Part shown: piece after piece, positions 1 to 6,161 of the stretch
Numbering within the stretch: the first letter of the stretch is position 1
Layout of the letters: each line of letters starts with the position of its first letter
Assembly: GCA_963621145.1 (NCBI GenBank)
Contig: CAVFDI010000049.1
Location: 1 to 12,729, forward strand
Direction: 5' to 3'
Length of the DNA stretch: 12,729 nt
Source: W0P28-013 sp963621145
GTDB taxonomy: Bacteria > Bacteroidota > Bacteroidia > Bacteroidales > Paludibacteraceae
Position numbers and translations under genes: made by a program
The notes under the pieces: generated by a model
Told to the model about the DNA's origin: nothing
What the model saw: the letters and a program-made list of their open reading frames with translations, nothing else
The model's database searches: none

Positions 1-61
1 CTGTTCGGGGCATCGTTTTGCCTTTTGTAAAGCGCAACGAGCCACATTCGAAAAAAATTGC

Positions 62-69
62 TATCTTTG
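62..69 (+). promoter_or_regulatory. Candidate -7 box for the lipid kinase gene
   Basis: TATCTTTG matches the Bacteroidetes -7 consensus TAnnTTTG exactly and is followed by CA, as is often seen. It lies 23 bases before the ATG at 93, giving a predicted leader of about 20 bases. I do not see a TTTG at the expected -33 distance, so only the proximal element is supported. Confidence 0.55.
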
Positions 70-92
70 CACTGAAAAAAAATGAATAACCA

Positions 93-1031
93 ATGAGTCT
101 TCGTGATGAACGCTGGGGAGTGATTGTGAACCCCTATTCAGGCAAGCGCCAACTGCAAAAAGATTGGCAAGGCATATATTATCTGCTGAAAAAGGCGGAA
201 ATCAACTTTTCGGAACAACTCACAGCATTCCCTGGTCATGCCATCGAGATAGCTCGCTCCATGGTCGAAGCAGGCTTTCGTCACCTGATAGTTGTGGGCG
301 GCGACGGCACACTAAACGAAGTGGTGAACGGCATCTACACCTCATCTATCGACGACAAAAACGCAGTAACTCTGGCACTCGTTCCATACGGCACTGGCAA
401 CGACTGGGCGCGCTATTGGGGCATCACACGCAACTACCGACAGCTAGCGCGACAGATGTTTCAGCGCAAATGCACACCAATCGACATCGGCAAAATTTCG
501 TACACCGACCGCCGCGGTCGCAATGCCGTGCGCTACTTCATCAACGGCGCAGGCTGGGGCTTCGATGGCATGGTAGTGCGCATCACCAATCGCATAAAAA
601 AATACTTGGGCGGCAGCGCATGGGTCTATTCGCTAGCGGTTTTCGTTGCGCTACTGAAACTGAAAACTTGGCCAATGCACTTCACGAGCGATGATAAGGA
701 GGACGAAGGTCGATTTTTCACCATCGCCATTGGCAACGGCTGCTACTCTGGCGGCGGACTGAAACAGGTGCCAGATGCCAAACCCACCGACGGCAAATTT
801 CACATCACCGCCATGCAGAAGATTAAGCTGAGCCAAATTCCATCGGCACTAAAGCTGCTCTTCTCGGGTCGACTGCCCGAACATGCCTGCGCACACTCGT
901 TCGTAACCGAAAAATTCCAAATTACCTACGATGGCACACTCGATGCCGAAACCGATGGCGTCGACCTCGAAGGCGACTCGCCATTCACCATTGAAGTGGT
1001 ACCAAACGCCGTGCAAATGCTGATTCCGTAA
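93..1031 (+). CDS. Diacylglycerol kinase / YegS-like lipid kinase
   Basis: This 312-residue protein belongs to the diacylglycerol kinase catalytic family (DagK/YegS/sphingosine-kinase fold), soluble or peripheral enzymes that phosphorylate a lipid hydroxyl with ATP. Visible motifs are the N-terminal VNPYSGK (12-18), the nucleotide-binding GGDGT (69-73) followed by LNEVVNG, the PYGTGND motif (98-104), a GAGWGFDG segment near 152, and PDAKPTDGKFH near 227-237, which corresponds to the conserved DG region of the C-terminal beta-sandwich domain. Length is typical for the family. The start at 93 follows the -7 box closely and leaves the nucleotide-binding strand intact. No membrane segment is evident. 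The substrate cannot be assigned: diacylglycerol, undecaprenol-like lipids and sphingoid bases are all possible, and many Bacteroidales make sphingolipids. It converges on the next gene with only 9 bases between the stops. Confidence 0.88.
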   Translation: MSLRDERWGVIVNPYSGKRQLQKDWQGIYYLLKKAEINFSEQLTAFPGHAIEIARSMVEAGFRHLIVVGGDGTLNEVVNGIYTSSIDDKNAVTLALVPYGTGNDWARYWGITRNYRQLARQMFQRKCTPIDIGKISYTDRRGRNAVRYFINGAGWGFDGMVVRITNRIKKYLGGSAWVYSLAVFVALLKLKTWPMHFTSDDKEDEGRFFTIAIGNGCYSGGGLKQVPDAKPTDGKFHITAMQKIKLSQIPSALKLLFSGRLPEHACAHSFVTEKFQITYDGTLDAETDGVDLEGDSPFTIEVVPNAVQMLIP

Positions 1032-1044
1032 TCAGCAAGATTAC
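1028..1044. other. Short inverted repeat holding both convergent stop codons
   Basis: GTAATC, a five-base AGCAA loop and GATTAC form a perfect 6-bp inverted repeat. The left arm contains the TAA of the lipid kinase gene and the right arm contains the complement of the TAA of the HIRAN gene. There is no T-run on either side, so it is not a standard intrinsic terminator. It may be a weak shared 3' end structure or chance. Confidence 0.4.
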
Positions 1045-1403
1045 TCAAATTCTGGATTGCGCTTGATGCGAATAGTAATGTGGATTTGCTGTTCGTAATG
1101 CGTATCTTCGTTGATGCTGCTAATGCGGCATTCGAAAATTTCGCCCCAGCCAAGGTCGAGAAATGCCGCCAATTCAGTGTTTTCGTCGCGCGGAATGTAA
1201 CCCAGCACAAACTCTTCGGGTTCGCCATTTTCGTCAGGTTTCGTAAAGATTACCTGCACCGCATTGGCATCGTAACTGTTGTCGGCCTCGCGGCGAAGTT
1301 GCAGCAACTGTCCAACTTTCAAATCGCTCCAAACCTCGTTGGCATCATAATACATGCGCGCTGCCAGGTGGCACTCTTTGTAGAATTTTTTCATCGCTTT
1401 CAT
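1041..1403 (-). CDS. Small stand-alone HIRAN-domain protein
   Basis: From the ATG at 1403 the product is 120 residues and is almost entirely one HIRAN domain. The recognisable pattern is VGQLLQLRREADNSYDANAV (about 30-49), then LGYIPRDENTELAAFLDLG (about 68-86), then a strand-rich C-terminus. HIRAN domains are known as DNA-binding modules, for example the domain in HLTF that binds 3' single-stranded ends. In bacteria they occur alone or fused to nucleases and helicases. The frame is open for 34 more codons upstream, but a good promoter sits at 1435-1466, so starts beyond it are unlikely. ATG at 1403 or at 1394 are the reasonable choices. No helicase or nuclease partner is adjacent, so its function here is unknown. 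Confidence 0.8.
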   Translation of the reverse strand: MKAMKKFYKECHLAARMYYDANEVWSDLKVGQLLQLRREADNSYDANAVQVIFTKPDENGEPEEFVLGYIPRDENTELAAFLDLGWGEIFECRISSINEDTHYEQQIHITIRIKRNPEFE

Positions 1404-1434
1404 AGTCGTATTTTTTGTTTCGAATATCACCTTA

Positions 1435-1466
1435 CAAATGTACGAAAAAAATTCCAGATTTCCAAA
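1435..1466 (-). promoter_or_regulatory. Bacteroidetes-type promoter for the HIRAN gene
   Basis: Read on the minus strand, TTTG (1466-1463), 20 bases, then TACATTTG (1442-1435) exactly matches TTTG-N19-21-TAnnTTTG. Predicted transcription starts near 1430, about 27 bases before the ATG at 1403. It separates this gene from the upstream ExbB/ExbD operon, which has already terminated at 1516-1547. Confidence 0.75.
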
Positions 1467-1515
1467 TTTTTCAGTGAGAAATTTTGCCTCTTTTGAAACG
1501 AACAAAGAAAATTAG

Positions 1516-1547
1516 AAAATAAAAAAGCGAGAACTTTCGTTCTCGCT
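1516..1547 (-). terminator. Intrinsic terminator of the ExbB/ExbD operon
   Basis: A perfect 9-bp stem (AGCGAGAAC 1526-1534 with GTTCTCGCT 1539-1547) has a 4-base loop. On the minus strand it is followed by a T-rich run (TTTTTTATTTT). It lies 24 bases after the stop of the last exbD gene, as expected for a Rho-independent terminator. Confidence 0.9.
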
Positions 1548-1570
1548 CTGTTGTTGTATGCCGCTGCGGT

Positions 1571-2041
1571 TCAATAAGTTACACGCGGAACGGCTCCATA
1601 GTTCACCTTCAGTGCGTAGGCACGGCGAAGCGCCTGTTTCACATCGGTGATGATACCCATTTTGGTGTTGCGGTCGGCTTTGATCGAGATGGTGAGCATA
1701 TTCTGCTCGTCCTCGCGCATGGCCTCGCGCTCACGCACTACATATTCTTCGAGTTGCGACACATCGGCAAAAGCGTCGTCCAACTGAATGCGCGTTTCGC
1801 TACCATACTTGCCTTTGAACTCTTTTTTCGGTTCGCCAATGTAGACAAAGCGAACAAGCGATTTCTTCTCGAGCGATTGCAGTTCGGTGGCTTCGGGCGC
1901 ATGAATGTCGACCTTGTAAGTTACCTCTTTCATCGATGTCGAAACCATGAAGAAGAACAACAGCATGAAGATGATGTCGGGCAGCGATGCCGTAGAGATT
2001 GCAGGCACATCTTTTTTATCGCCCTTACGAATTTTAGCCAT
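1571..2041 (-). CDS. exbD: ExbD/TolR-family protein (second copy)
   Basis: This 156-residue protein has the ExbD/TolR layout: a short cytoplasmic N-terminus, one transmembrane helix at about 21-37, and a periplasmic domain. The helix begins with SLPDIIFMLLFFF and Asp22 is at the position of the essential proton-path aspartate of ExbD/TolR. The C-terminal region holds the family pattern of a strand (LTISIKADRNTKMGIITDV, 116-134) followed by a helix. ExbB-ExbD complexes use the proton-motive force to drive TonB or Tol-type partners. Its ATG overlaps the stop of the preceding exbD by one base (TAATG), indicating translational coupling. It is the last gene of the operon and differs clearly from the upstream copy in length and sequence. 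Confidence 0.9.
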   Translation of the reverse strand: MAKIRKGDKKDVPAISTASLPDIIFMLLFFFMVSTSMKEVTYKVDIHAPEATELQSLEKKSLVRFVYIGEPKKEFKGKYGSETRIQLDDAFADVSQLEEYVVREREAMREDEQNMLTISIKADRNTKMGIITDVKQALRRAYALKVNYGAVPRVTY

Positions 2042-2634
2042 TATTTCTTTCCTCCATAGTTTTTAGGTTCGGCTTCCGAAATCTTTTGCGGATAGATGGT
2101 TTGAACGGCCTTTTGGCGTTCTTCGTCTAACTCGGCATAAGGCATTCCAAAGCGAGCCCTTGAATATTCGTCGCGCACCTCGTTGTAGGCGCCAACCAAT
2201 TCATTCTGTACCTCAATGTATTTCTGATAGAGTGTGCCACGGTCGTTTTGCAACGAAATAATGTGTTTTTTCGTTGTCATCACGGTTTCGTGCTGACCAC
2301 CTATCTCGACTTCCACAGGGAGCAATTCGGGGAGTGTGGGGTCGTTGCCTTCGTTTTTGATGAAGGTTTTGACCTTTTCTCGCAACTCGCGCACATCGAG
2401 CGGTTCGCCCTGAACAAGCAATTGGTTGTTGCTGTTCACAAGCACCACAAAGGTGTTGCGTTTGTTTACCTCGTTCTCTTTTTGTTCCTCGTTCGGTTGT
2501 GGTGGAGGCGGCAGACGCCGCGACAGACCTTTGTCAACCGACATGGTAGTCGTTACAAGAAAGAAGATGAGGAGCAGAAAGGCAATGTCGGCCATAGAGC
2601 TGGCATTGATTTCCTGAACTTTGCGTTTTCCCAT
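2041..2634 (-). CDS. exbD: ExbD/TolR-family protein (first copy, long form)
   Basis: This 197-residue protein is a larger ExbD/TolR relative. The single transmembrane helix (about 14-31) begins SSMADIAFLLLIFF, with Asp16 at the conserved proton-path position. It is followed by a proline-rich, charged linker (LPPPPQPNEE, 41-50) and the periplasmic domain with FVVLVNSNNQLLVQGEPLD (62-80). Residues about 115-185 form an extra, largely helical and charged C-terminal region (KHIISLQNDRGTLYQKYIEV near 123-142) not found in classical E. coli ExbD of about 140 residues. It lies 18 bases after the four-helix membrane protein gene. Two unequal ExbD proteins beside one ExbB suggest a heteromeric periplasmic part (inference). 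Confidence 0.9.
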   Translation of the reverse strand: MGKRKVQEINASSMADIAFLLLIFFLVTTTMSVDKGLSRRLPPPPQPNEEQKENEVNKRNTFVVLVNSNNQLLVQGEPLDVRELREKVKTFIKNEGNDPTLPELLPVEVEIGGQHETVMTTKKHIISLQNDRGTLYQKYIEVQNELVGAYNEVRDEYSRARFGMPYAELDEERQKAVQTIYPQKISEAEPKNYGGKK

Positions 2635-2652
2635 AATCTTCTGTAATTTCTG

Positions 2653-3138
2653 TTATTTACCAATTTTGCTAAAGCGTTTGAGGCAGAGCATTACAACCAC
2701 GCTAATCAACGCAATAACAAGCAGAATGTAAGAGGCAATGATGCAAGCATCGGTGAAATGACACCAGAAACCAACATTTTGCGTGCCTTCGTAACCAACA
2801 ATTTCGATGTAGTCGCCGTTACCGCAGAACCATGCGATGACCATGACTATCAATCCCGAGAAGATGACATCGAAAATGGTGAAACTATCTTTCTTCTTTT
2901 TGAAGAGAATCGACTTGTCGAAGCGGATGAGCGAATAGAGCGCAACCAAGCCACCCAAGCCGAACAGAATGTACGCCCAGTTGAGCAACGCATCGGTAAA
3001 ATGCGGCTGATTCCACATGTTGCCATTGATGTCGACCTCCTCGCCTCCGCCAACGAAGAACAGGACGCCGATAACCACCGATATAGCAAGCAGTGTGTAG
3101 AGCGTAATTTTCGGTAATTTATCCAAGAATTTAGACAT
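2653..3138 (-). CDS. Four-helix membrane protein of the ExbB/ExbD operon, unknown function
   Basis: I do not recognise a named family. The 161 residues predict four transmembrane helices at about 11-30, 50-70, 88-105 and 130-153. The two halves resemble each other: each has a helix, a Gly-rich acidic loop (GGGEE at 30-34, GNGDY at 106-110), a W..HFTDA motif (HFTDA at 46-50 and again at 127-131), a helix starting near YIL, and a basic RF.K end. This points to an internal duplication of about 81 residues. Loop charge (KKKK at 80-83, lysines at the C-terminus) suggests both termini and the middle basic loop are cytoplasmic, and the HFTDA motifs periplasmic or at the outer membrane face of the helices. 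It lies 33 bases after exbB and 18 before exbD, so it is probably co-translated with the motor subunits. Confidence 0.85.
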   Translation of the reverse strand: MSKFLDKLPKITLYTLLAISVVIGVLFFVGGGEEVDINGNMWNQPHFTDALLNWAYILFGLGGLVALYSLIRFDKSILFKKKKDSFTIFDVIFSGLIVMVIAWFCGNGDYIEIVGYEGTQNVGFWCHFTDACIIASYILLVIALISVVVMLCLKRFSKIGK

Positions 3139-3171
3139 AATCAGTGTGTTTTAATTCTGTCTGTAAACAAA

Positions 3172-3984
3172 TTATTTCTCAACGGCTTTTGCTTTTTCAG
3201 CAACGATGTCGAGCAGCGAGATAGACGAATCTTCCATGTCGTTAACCAGCACATCGATGCGCGACAAGATGTAGTTGTAGAAGATTTGCAGAATGATGGC
3301 GACGATAAGACCAAACACGGTGGTCAACAATGCCACTTTGATACCGCCAGCCACGATGGTAGCCGAGATATCGCCTGCTTGTTGAATTTTGTCGAATGCT
3401 TGAATCATGCCGACTACAGTACCCATGAAGCCCAACATTGGAGCCAAGGCAATGAACAACGAAATCCACGAGAGGTTCTTCTCGAGCAGACCCTGTTGAA
3501 CCGAACCATACGAAGCAACGGTTTTGTCGACTGTGTCAACGCCCTCGTCGTAGCGCGACAGACCTTGGTAGAAGATAGAGGCGATAGGACCACGCGTATT
3601 GCGGCAAACTTCCAATGCAGCCTCGAGTCCGCCTTCGTCCCATGCTTTGCGAACTTCGCGCAGCAGTTTGTCGGAATCAACGGTAGCAAGACCCAGATAG
3701 ATAATACGCTCGATGCAAAGTGCAAGACCAAAAATCAAGCAGAATGCAACGGTCGACATAAAGCCAGCATCACCCTCGATGAATTTGGTTTTCAGGATTT
3801 GGTGCATGCCAACCTCTTCGGCAGCGGCTTCTTCAGCCACTTCTTCGACAACGGCGGCTTGTTCTTCGGTAACTTCCTCGGTGGCAGGTGCGGCTACTTC
3901 AGCCGAATCTTGAGCCACAGCTACAGCGGCCACGCCAAAGAGCATTACGGCCACAAGCGTCAGGATTGGAAACAGTTTTTTCAT
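3172..3984 (-). CDS. exbB: MotA/TolQ/ExbB proton-channel protein
   Basis: This 270-residue protein carries the ExbB/TolQ signature. It has an N-terminal hydrophobic signal-like segment (1-25, ending AVAVAQ), an Ala/Glu-rich acidic stretch (26-58), a transmembrane helix at about 76-95 ending in CIERIIYLG, a cytoplasmic helical region, and the paired helices at about 172-197 (APMLGFMGTVVGMIQAF) and 209-235 (GGIKVALLTTVFGLIVAI). The conserved Thr/Gly-rich faces of these last helices line the proton path with the ExbD aspartate. It is the first gene of a four-gene operon with two exbD genes, the usual Bacteroidetes arrangement. It probably energises TonB-dependent transport; a Tol or gliding-type role cannot be excluded. 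No convincing promoter lies in the 47 bases between it and the tRNA gene, so transcription from upstream of the tRNA is possible. Confidence 0.92.
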   Translation of the reverse strand: MKKLFPILTLVAVMLFGVAAVAVAQDSAEVAAPATEEVTEEQAAVVEEVAEEAAAEEVGMHQILKTKFIEGDAGFMSTVAFCLIFGLALCIERIIYLGLATVDSDKLLREVRKAWDEGGLEAALEVCRNTRGPIASIFYQGLSRYDEGVDTVDKTVASYGSVQQGLLEKNLSWISLFIALAPMLGFMGTVVGMIQAFDKIQQAGDISATIVAGGIKVALLTTVFGLIVAIILQIFYNYILSRIDVLVNDMEDSSISLLDIVAEKAKAVEK

Positions 3985-4031
3985 TTTGTTTTGTGTTTTT
4001 AGTTAGTAATTTAAGTTACAAATTATTTTTG

Positions 4032-4119
4032 CGGAAAGAAGGGGATTCGAACCCCTGATACACTTTTGGCGCATACACGCTTTCCAGGCGTGCCTCTTCA
4101 ACCACTCGAGCATCTTTCC
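4032..4119 (-). tRNA. tRNA-Ser (anticodon GGA)
   Basis: The 88-base sequence folds as a class II tRNA. Acceptor arms are GGAAAGA (4119-4113) and TCTTTCC (4039-4033) with discriminator G at 4032. A D arm uses CTC/GAG. The anticodon stem is CACGC/GCGTG around loop CTGGAAA, giving anticodon GGA (4085-4083). There is a long variable arm as expected for serine, and a T arm AGGGG-TTCGAAT-CCCCT. The 3' CCA is not encoded, as is common in Bacteroidetes. It reads UCC and UCU codons. Confidence 0.95.
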
Positions 4120-4332
4120 AATCTATCGCGAAATGCTAGTAGCAACCAGCCGAAAAGCCGAAAATACTACGACACCTGCGAGTGCCCTCATTCGCTCAAA
4201 ATCGGGCGCAATTTACTATTTTTTTCGCAATTTGCTTACTTATTTTTCAACATTTTTCTTCGCAATATACTAAAACGCTGATTTTGAGCATTTAACAACG
4301 ATTTTTCGCCACATGTTTTAGCATTTTCATGA
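4120..4332. other. AT-rich intergenic gap without a supported gene
   Basis: These 213 bases separate the tRNA gene from the end of the TatD gene. They presumably hold the tRNA promoter, but I find no clear TTTG/TAnnTTTG pair. A 6-bp inverted repeat (GCATTT/AAATGC) overlaps the TatD stop region but is not followed by a T-run. The 71-codon plus-strand reading frame overlapping the tRNA has no protein-like character. Confidence 0.5.
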
Positions 4333-5094
4333 TTAAATGCCGAACAAATTTTTAGCATTTTGCGTGGTCGTTTCGTCAATTTTCTCGATAGGAATTTGAA
4401 AAATCTCGGCCAAACATTGCGCTACATCGGCAACGAATTGCGGCTCGTTGCGCTGCCCACGATGCGGCACTGGAGCCATGTAGGGCGCATCAGTTTCGAG
4501 CAGTAGATGCTGCACGCCAATTTGCGAAACGATTTCGGGGAGATGGCTTTTTTTGAATGTCAGCACGCCGCCAATGCCCAAGTAGAAGCCCATTTTCACC
4601 ACTTTTCGCGCCTCTTCTACTCCACCGCCAAAGCAATGAAACACGCCACGCAGCGGTTTTCTGCGAAATTTTGCAAGCGATGCAAACGCCTCGGCAAAAG
4701 CCTTTCGCACATGCAACACCACGGGCAAATTGAGCGAAATAGCCCAATCCAACTGCTGCTCAAAAGCCACTATTTGCGAATCGCGAAAAGAGTCGTCCCA
4801 ATAGAGGTCGAGCCCGATTTCGCCCACGGCACAATAGCCGCCAACTGCCAACTCGTCACCAACCATTTGCAGTTCGGTGCGAAAATCCTCCTTCACGCTT
4901 TCGGGGTGAAGTCCCATGGCAGCAGAACAAAAATCGGGAAACTCGGCGACCATTTTTTTCAGCGGCTGAATGCTGCGACTGTCCTCGTTGGCCAGCACCA
5001 CATGCGTAATACCCGCCTGCAACGCACGCTGCACCACGGCGGCACGATCGTCGTCGAATTCCTGCGAATAGATGTGAGTGTGAGTGTCAATCAT
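4333..5094 (-). CDS. TatD-family metal-dependent hydrolase (DNase)
   Basis: From the ATG at 5094 this is a 253-residue TatD/YcfH/YjjV-type protein of the amidohydrolase superfamily, cytoplasmic, expected to bind two divalent metals. The metal and active-site residues are all visible: H5 and H7 in MIDTHTH, E92 in AVGEIGLD, H128 in VVLHVRKA, H153 in VFHCFGG and D202 in LLLETDAPYMAP, followed by HRGQRNEP. Characterised members are 3'-5' exonucleases, and some act on D-aminoacyl-tRNA or other substrates. Nine extra in-frame codons upstream (to 5121) are rejected as start because MIDTHTH at the exact N-terminus is the family norm and the extension falls in a tandem repeat. It lies about 100 bases downstream of the MurU-like gene on the same strand. 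Confidence 0.93.
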   Translation of the reverse strand: MIDTHTHIYSQEFDDDRAAVVQRALQAGITHVVLANEDSRSIQPLKKMVAEFPDFCSAAMGLHPESVKEDFRTELQMVGDELAVGGYCAVGEIGLDLYWDDSFRDSQIVAFEQQLDWAISLNLPVVLHVRKAFAEAFASLAKFRRKPLRGVFHCFGGGVEEARKVVKMGFYLGIGGVLTFKKSHLPEIVSQIGVQHLLLETDAPYMAPVPHRGQRNEPQFVADVAQCLAEIFQIPIEKIDETTTQNAKNLFGI

Positions 5095-5098
5095 AGAG

Positions 5099-5131
5099 AT
5101 TTCAGATTTCACTGATTTCAAATTTCAGATT
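5099..5131. repeat. 7-base tandem repeat ATTTCAR upstream of the TatD gene
   Basis: Units are ATTTCAG, ATTTCAC, then a 2-base break, then ATTTCAA, ATTTCAG and a partial ATT. The array is immediately before the TatD start and uses the same unit as the arrays at 6013-6051 and 6122-6137, on the other side of the nucleotidyltransferase gene. Confidence 0.75.
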
Positions 5132-5195
5132 GCGCATGACAGAGAAACAGAACGTGAACGGAATGGTTGAAATCTTCAAATGAAAAATTTCAAAA

Positions 5196-5936
5196 TTACA
5201 AACTTTTTTCGTTAGAAACTAGGAATTTCTCCGCCTCGTGCAACGAATCAATTTTGCCAACGTCGAGCATGCGCAAGTTTTGTACCTGCACGCCACGAAT
5301 GGTGTATGTGGCGCAGATCGACAGGTAAAAATCGATGATCGAAAAACGGTCGGTCCAGCCTTCCATCAGCGGAAAAATATCTGGCGAAATGGTGTGAATG
5401 CCAGCAAAAGCAAGTTTTTGGCACGCCCCGACATCGAGATTTTGGTACGGCGACCGCACCTCGCCCGTCTGCACATTGGTCCAGCCAACAAGCCGCTGCT
5501 GCGGGTCGAAAAGCAGATAACGACTCGTCTGCCGCTCACTCACGAGCAGCGTTGCAAGGTCGCCCTGCCGATGTATTTTGTAAAACGCCGCCAAATCGAG
5601 GTTCGAAAGAATATCGACATTATGCACCAAAAAAGGCGCATCGGCATTGAGCAGCGATTGCGCGTGACGCAGTCCACCGCCCGTCTCGAGCAGCAGTTCG
5701 CGCTCGTCCGAAACCGTCACATTCAGTCCAAAATCGTGCGCTGCAAGGTAGTCGATTATCTGCTCAGCAAAATGATGCACATTCACAACCGCATCGGAAC
5801 AACCAGCGGCTGCCAATTTCTCCAAAACATGCGCCAGCAGCGGTTTCCCTGCCACTGGAACAAGTGCTTTAGGCATATTATCGGTGAGCGGACGCAGGCG
5901 AGTTCCAAGCCCCGCAGCAAAAATTACACACTTCAT
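5196..5936 (-). CDS. MurU-like sugar-1-phosphate nucleotidyltransferase
   Basis: From the ATG at 5936 the protein has 246 residues and is a complete NTP_transferase-fold enzyme. It has the N-terminal AAGLGTRLRPLTDNMPKAL (7-25) with the catalytic Arg and Lys (R13, K23), the uridine-binding ETGGGL (84-89), the metal-binding Asp108 in HNVDIL, AFAGIHTISP (176-185), and the second metal Asp225 in MLDVG. The small size without a left-handed beta-helix acyltransferase domain matches MurU, which converts MurNAc-1-phosphate to UDP-MurNAc in the AmgK-MurU recycling route, or related short uridylyl/cytidylyl transferases. The neighbouring upstream gene encodes an AmgK-like kinase, which favours MurU. 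The HNVD motif replaces the more usual NGD, but the Asp is kept. The start was chosen because MKCVIFAAG is the canonical first strand; the 8 codons upstream look non-coding. The gene symbol is left blank because the substrate is inferred. Confidence 0.85.
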   Translation of the reverse strand: MKCVIFAAGLGTRLRPLTDNMPKALVPVAGKPLLAHVLEKLAAAGCSDAVVNVHHFAEQIIDYLAAHDFGLNVTVSDERELLLETGGGLRHAQSLLNADAPFLVHNVDILSNLDLAAFYKIHRQGDLATLLVSERQTSRYLLFDPQQRLVGWTNVQTGEVRSPYQNLDVGACQKLAFAGIHTISPDIFPLMEGWTDRFSIIDFYLSICATYTIRGVQVQNLRMLDVGKIDSLHEAEKFLVSNEKSL

Positions 5937-6012
5937 GTGATTATATTTTGGGTTGGTCAATTGATAAATTGATCAGTTTAATGCATTAGTAAAAGTAAGC
6001 GAGTAAAAAACA

Positions 6013-6051
6013 ATTTCAGATTTCAAATTTCAGATTTCAAATTTCAAATTT
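6013..6051. repeat. Tandem repeat of ATTTCAG/ATTTCAA units
   Basis: Five complete 7-base units alternate G and A at the last position (G, A, G, A, A) and end in a partial ATTT. The core can be read as a 14-base unit repeated twice. It is flanked by AT-rich non-coding sequence. Confidence 0.85.
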
Positions 6052-6064
6052 AAGATTAAACTGA

Positions 6065-6137
6065 TTTTTGCTCCGCTCGGCAAAACAAACAAGTTTGGCT
6101 TTGCGCTCGCTTATCGCAAAAATTCAGATTTCAGATT
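6065..6137. repeat. Palindromic intergenic element followed by repeat units
   Basis: TTTTTGC (6065-6071) and GCAAAAA (6116-6122) are complementary 7-base ends. Near the centre CAAAC (6086-6090) and GTTTG (6093-6097) form another inverted repeat with a 2-base spacer. CGCTCG occurs twice inside as a direct repeat. The element is followed at once by two more ATTCAG/ATTTCAG units (6122-6137). It resembles a dispersed extragenic palindrome, but with one copy in view that cannot be shown. Confidence 0.45.
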
Positions 6138-6161
6138 ATCGCCATCCACAGCGAACTGCCA

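Noticed and set aside
3286..4002. Plus-strand open frame (238 codons) opposite exbB
   Set aside because: Shadow of exbB; composition rich in His, Gln and Cys, with no recognisable motif.
4066..4281. Plus-strand open frame of 71 codons across the tRNA gene
   Set aside because: Overlaps tRNA-Ser on the opposite strand and has no homology-like features or initiation signals.
4333..4355. Inverted repeat at the end of the TatD gene as a terminator
   Set aside because: Only 6 bp with an 8-base loop, overlapping the stop codon region and lacking a T-run.
5191..5198. TAATTTTG on the minus strand as a promoter box for the TatD gene
   Set aside because: It overlaps the stop codon of the upstream gene and has no TTTG at the -33 distance, so it may be chance in AT-rich DNA.
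5099..6137. Repeats around the MurU-like gene as a CRISPR array
   Set aside because: Units are 7 bases in direct tandem with no spacers, and no cas gene is present.
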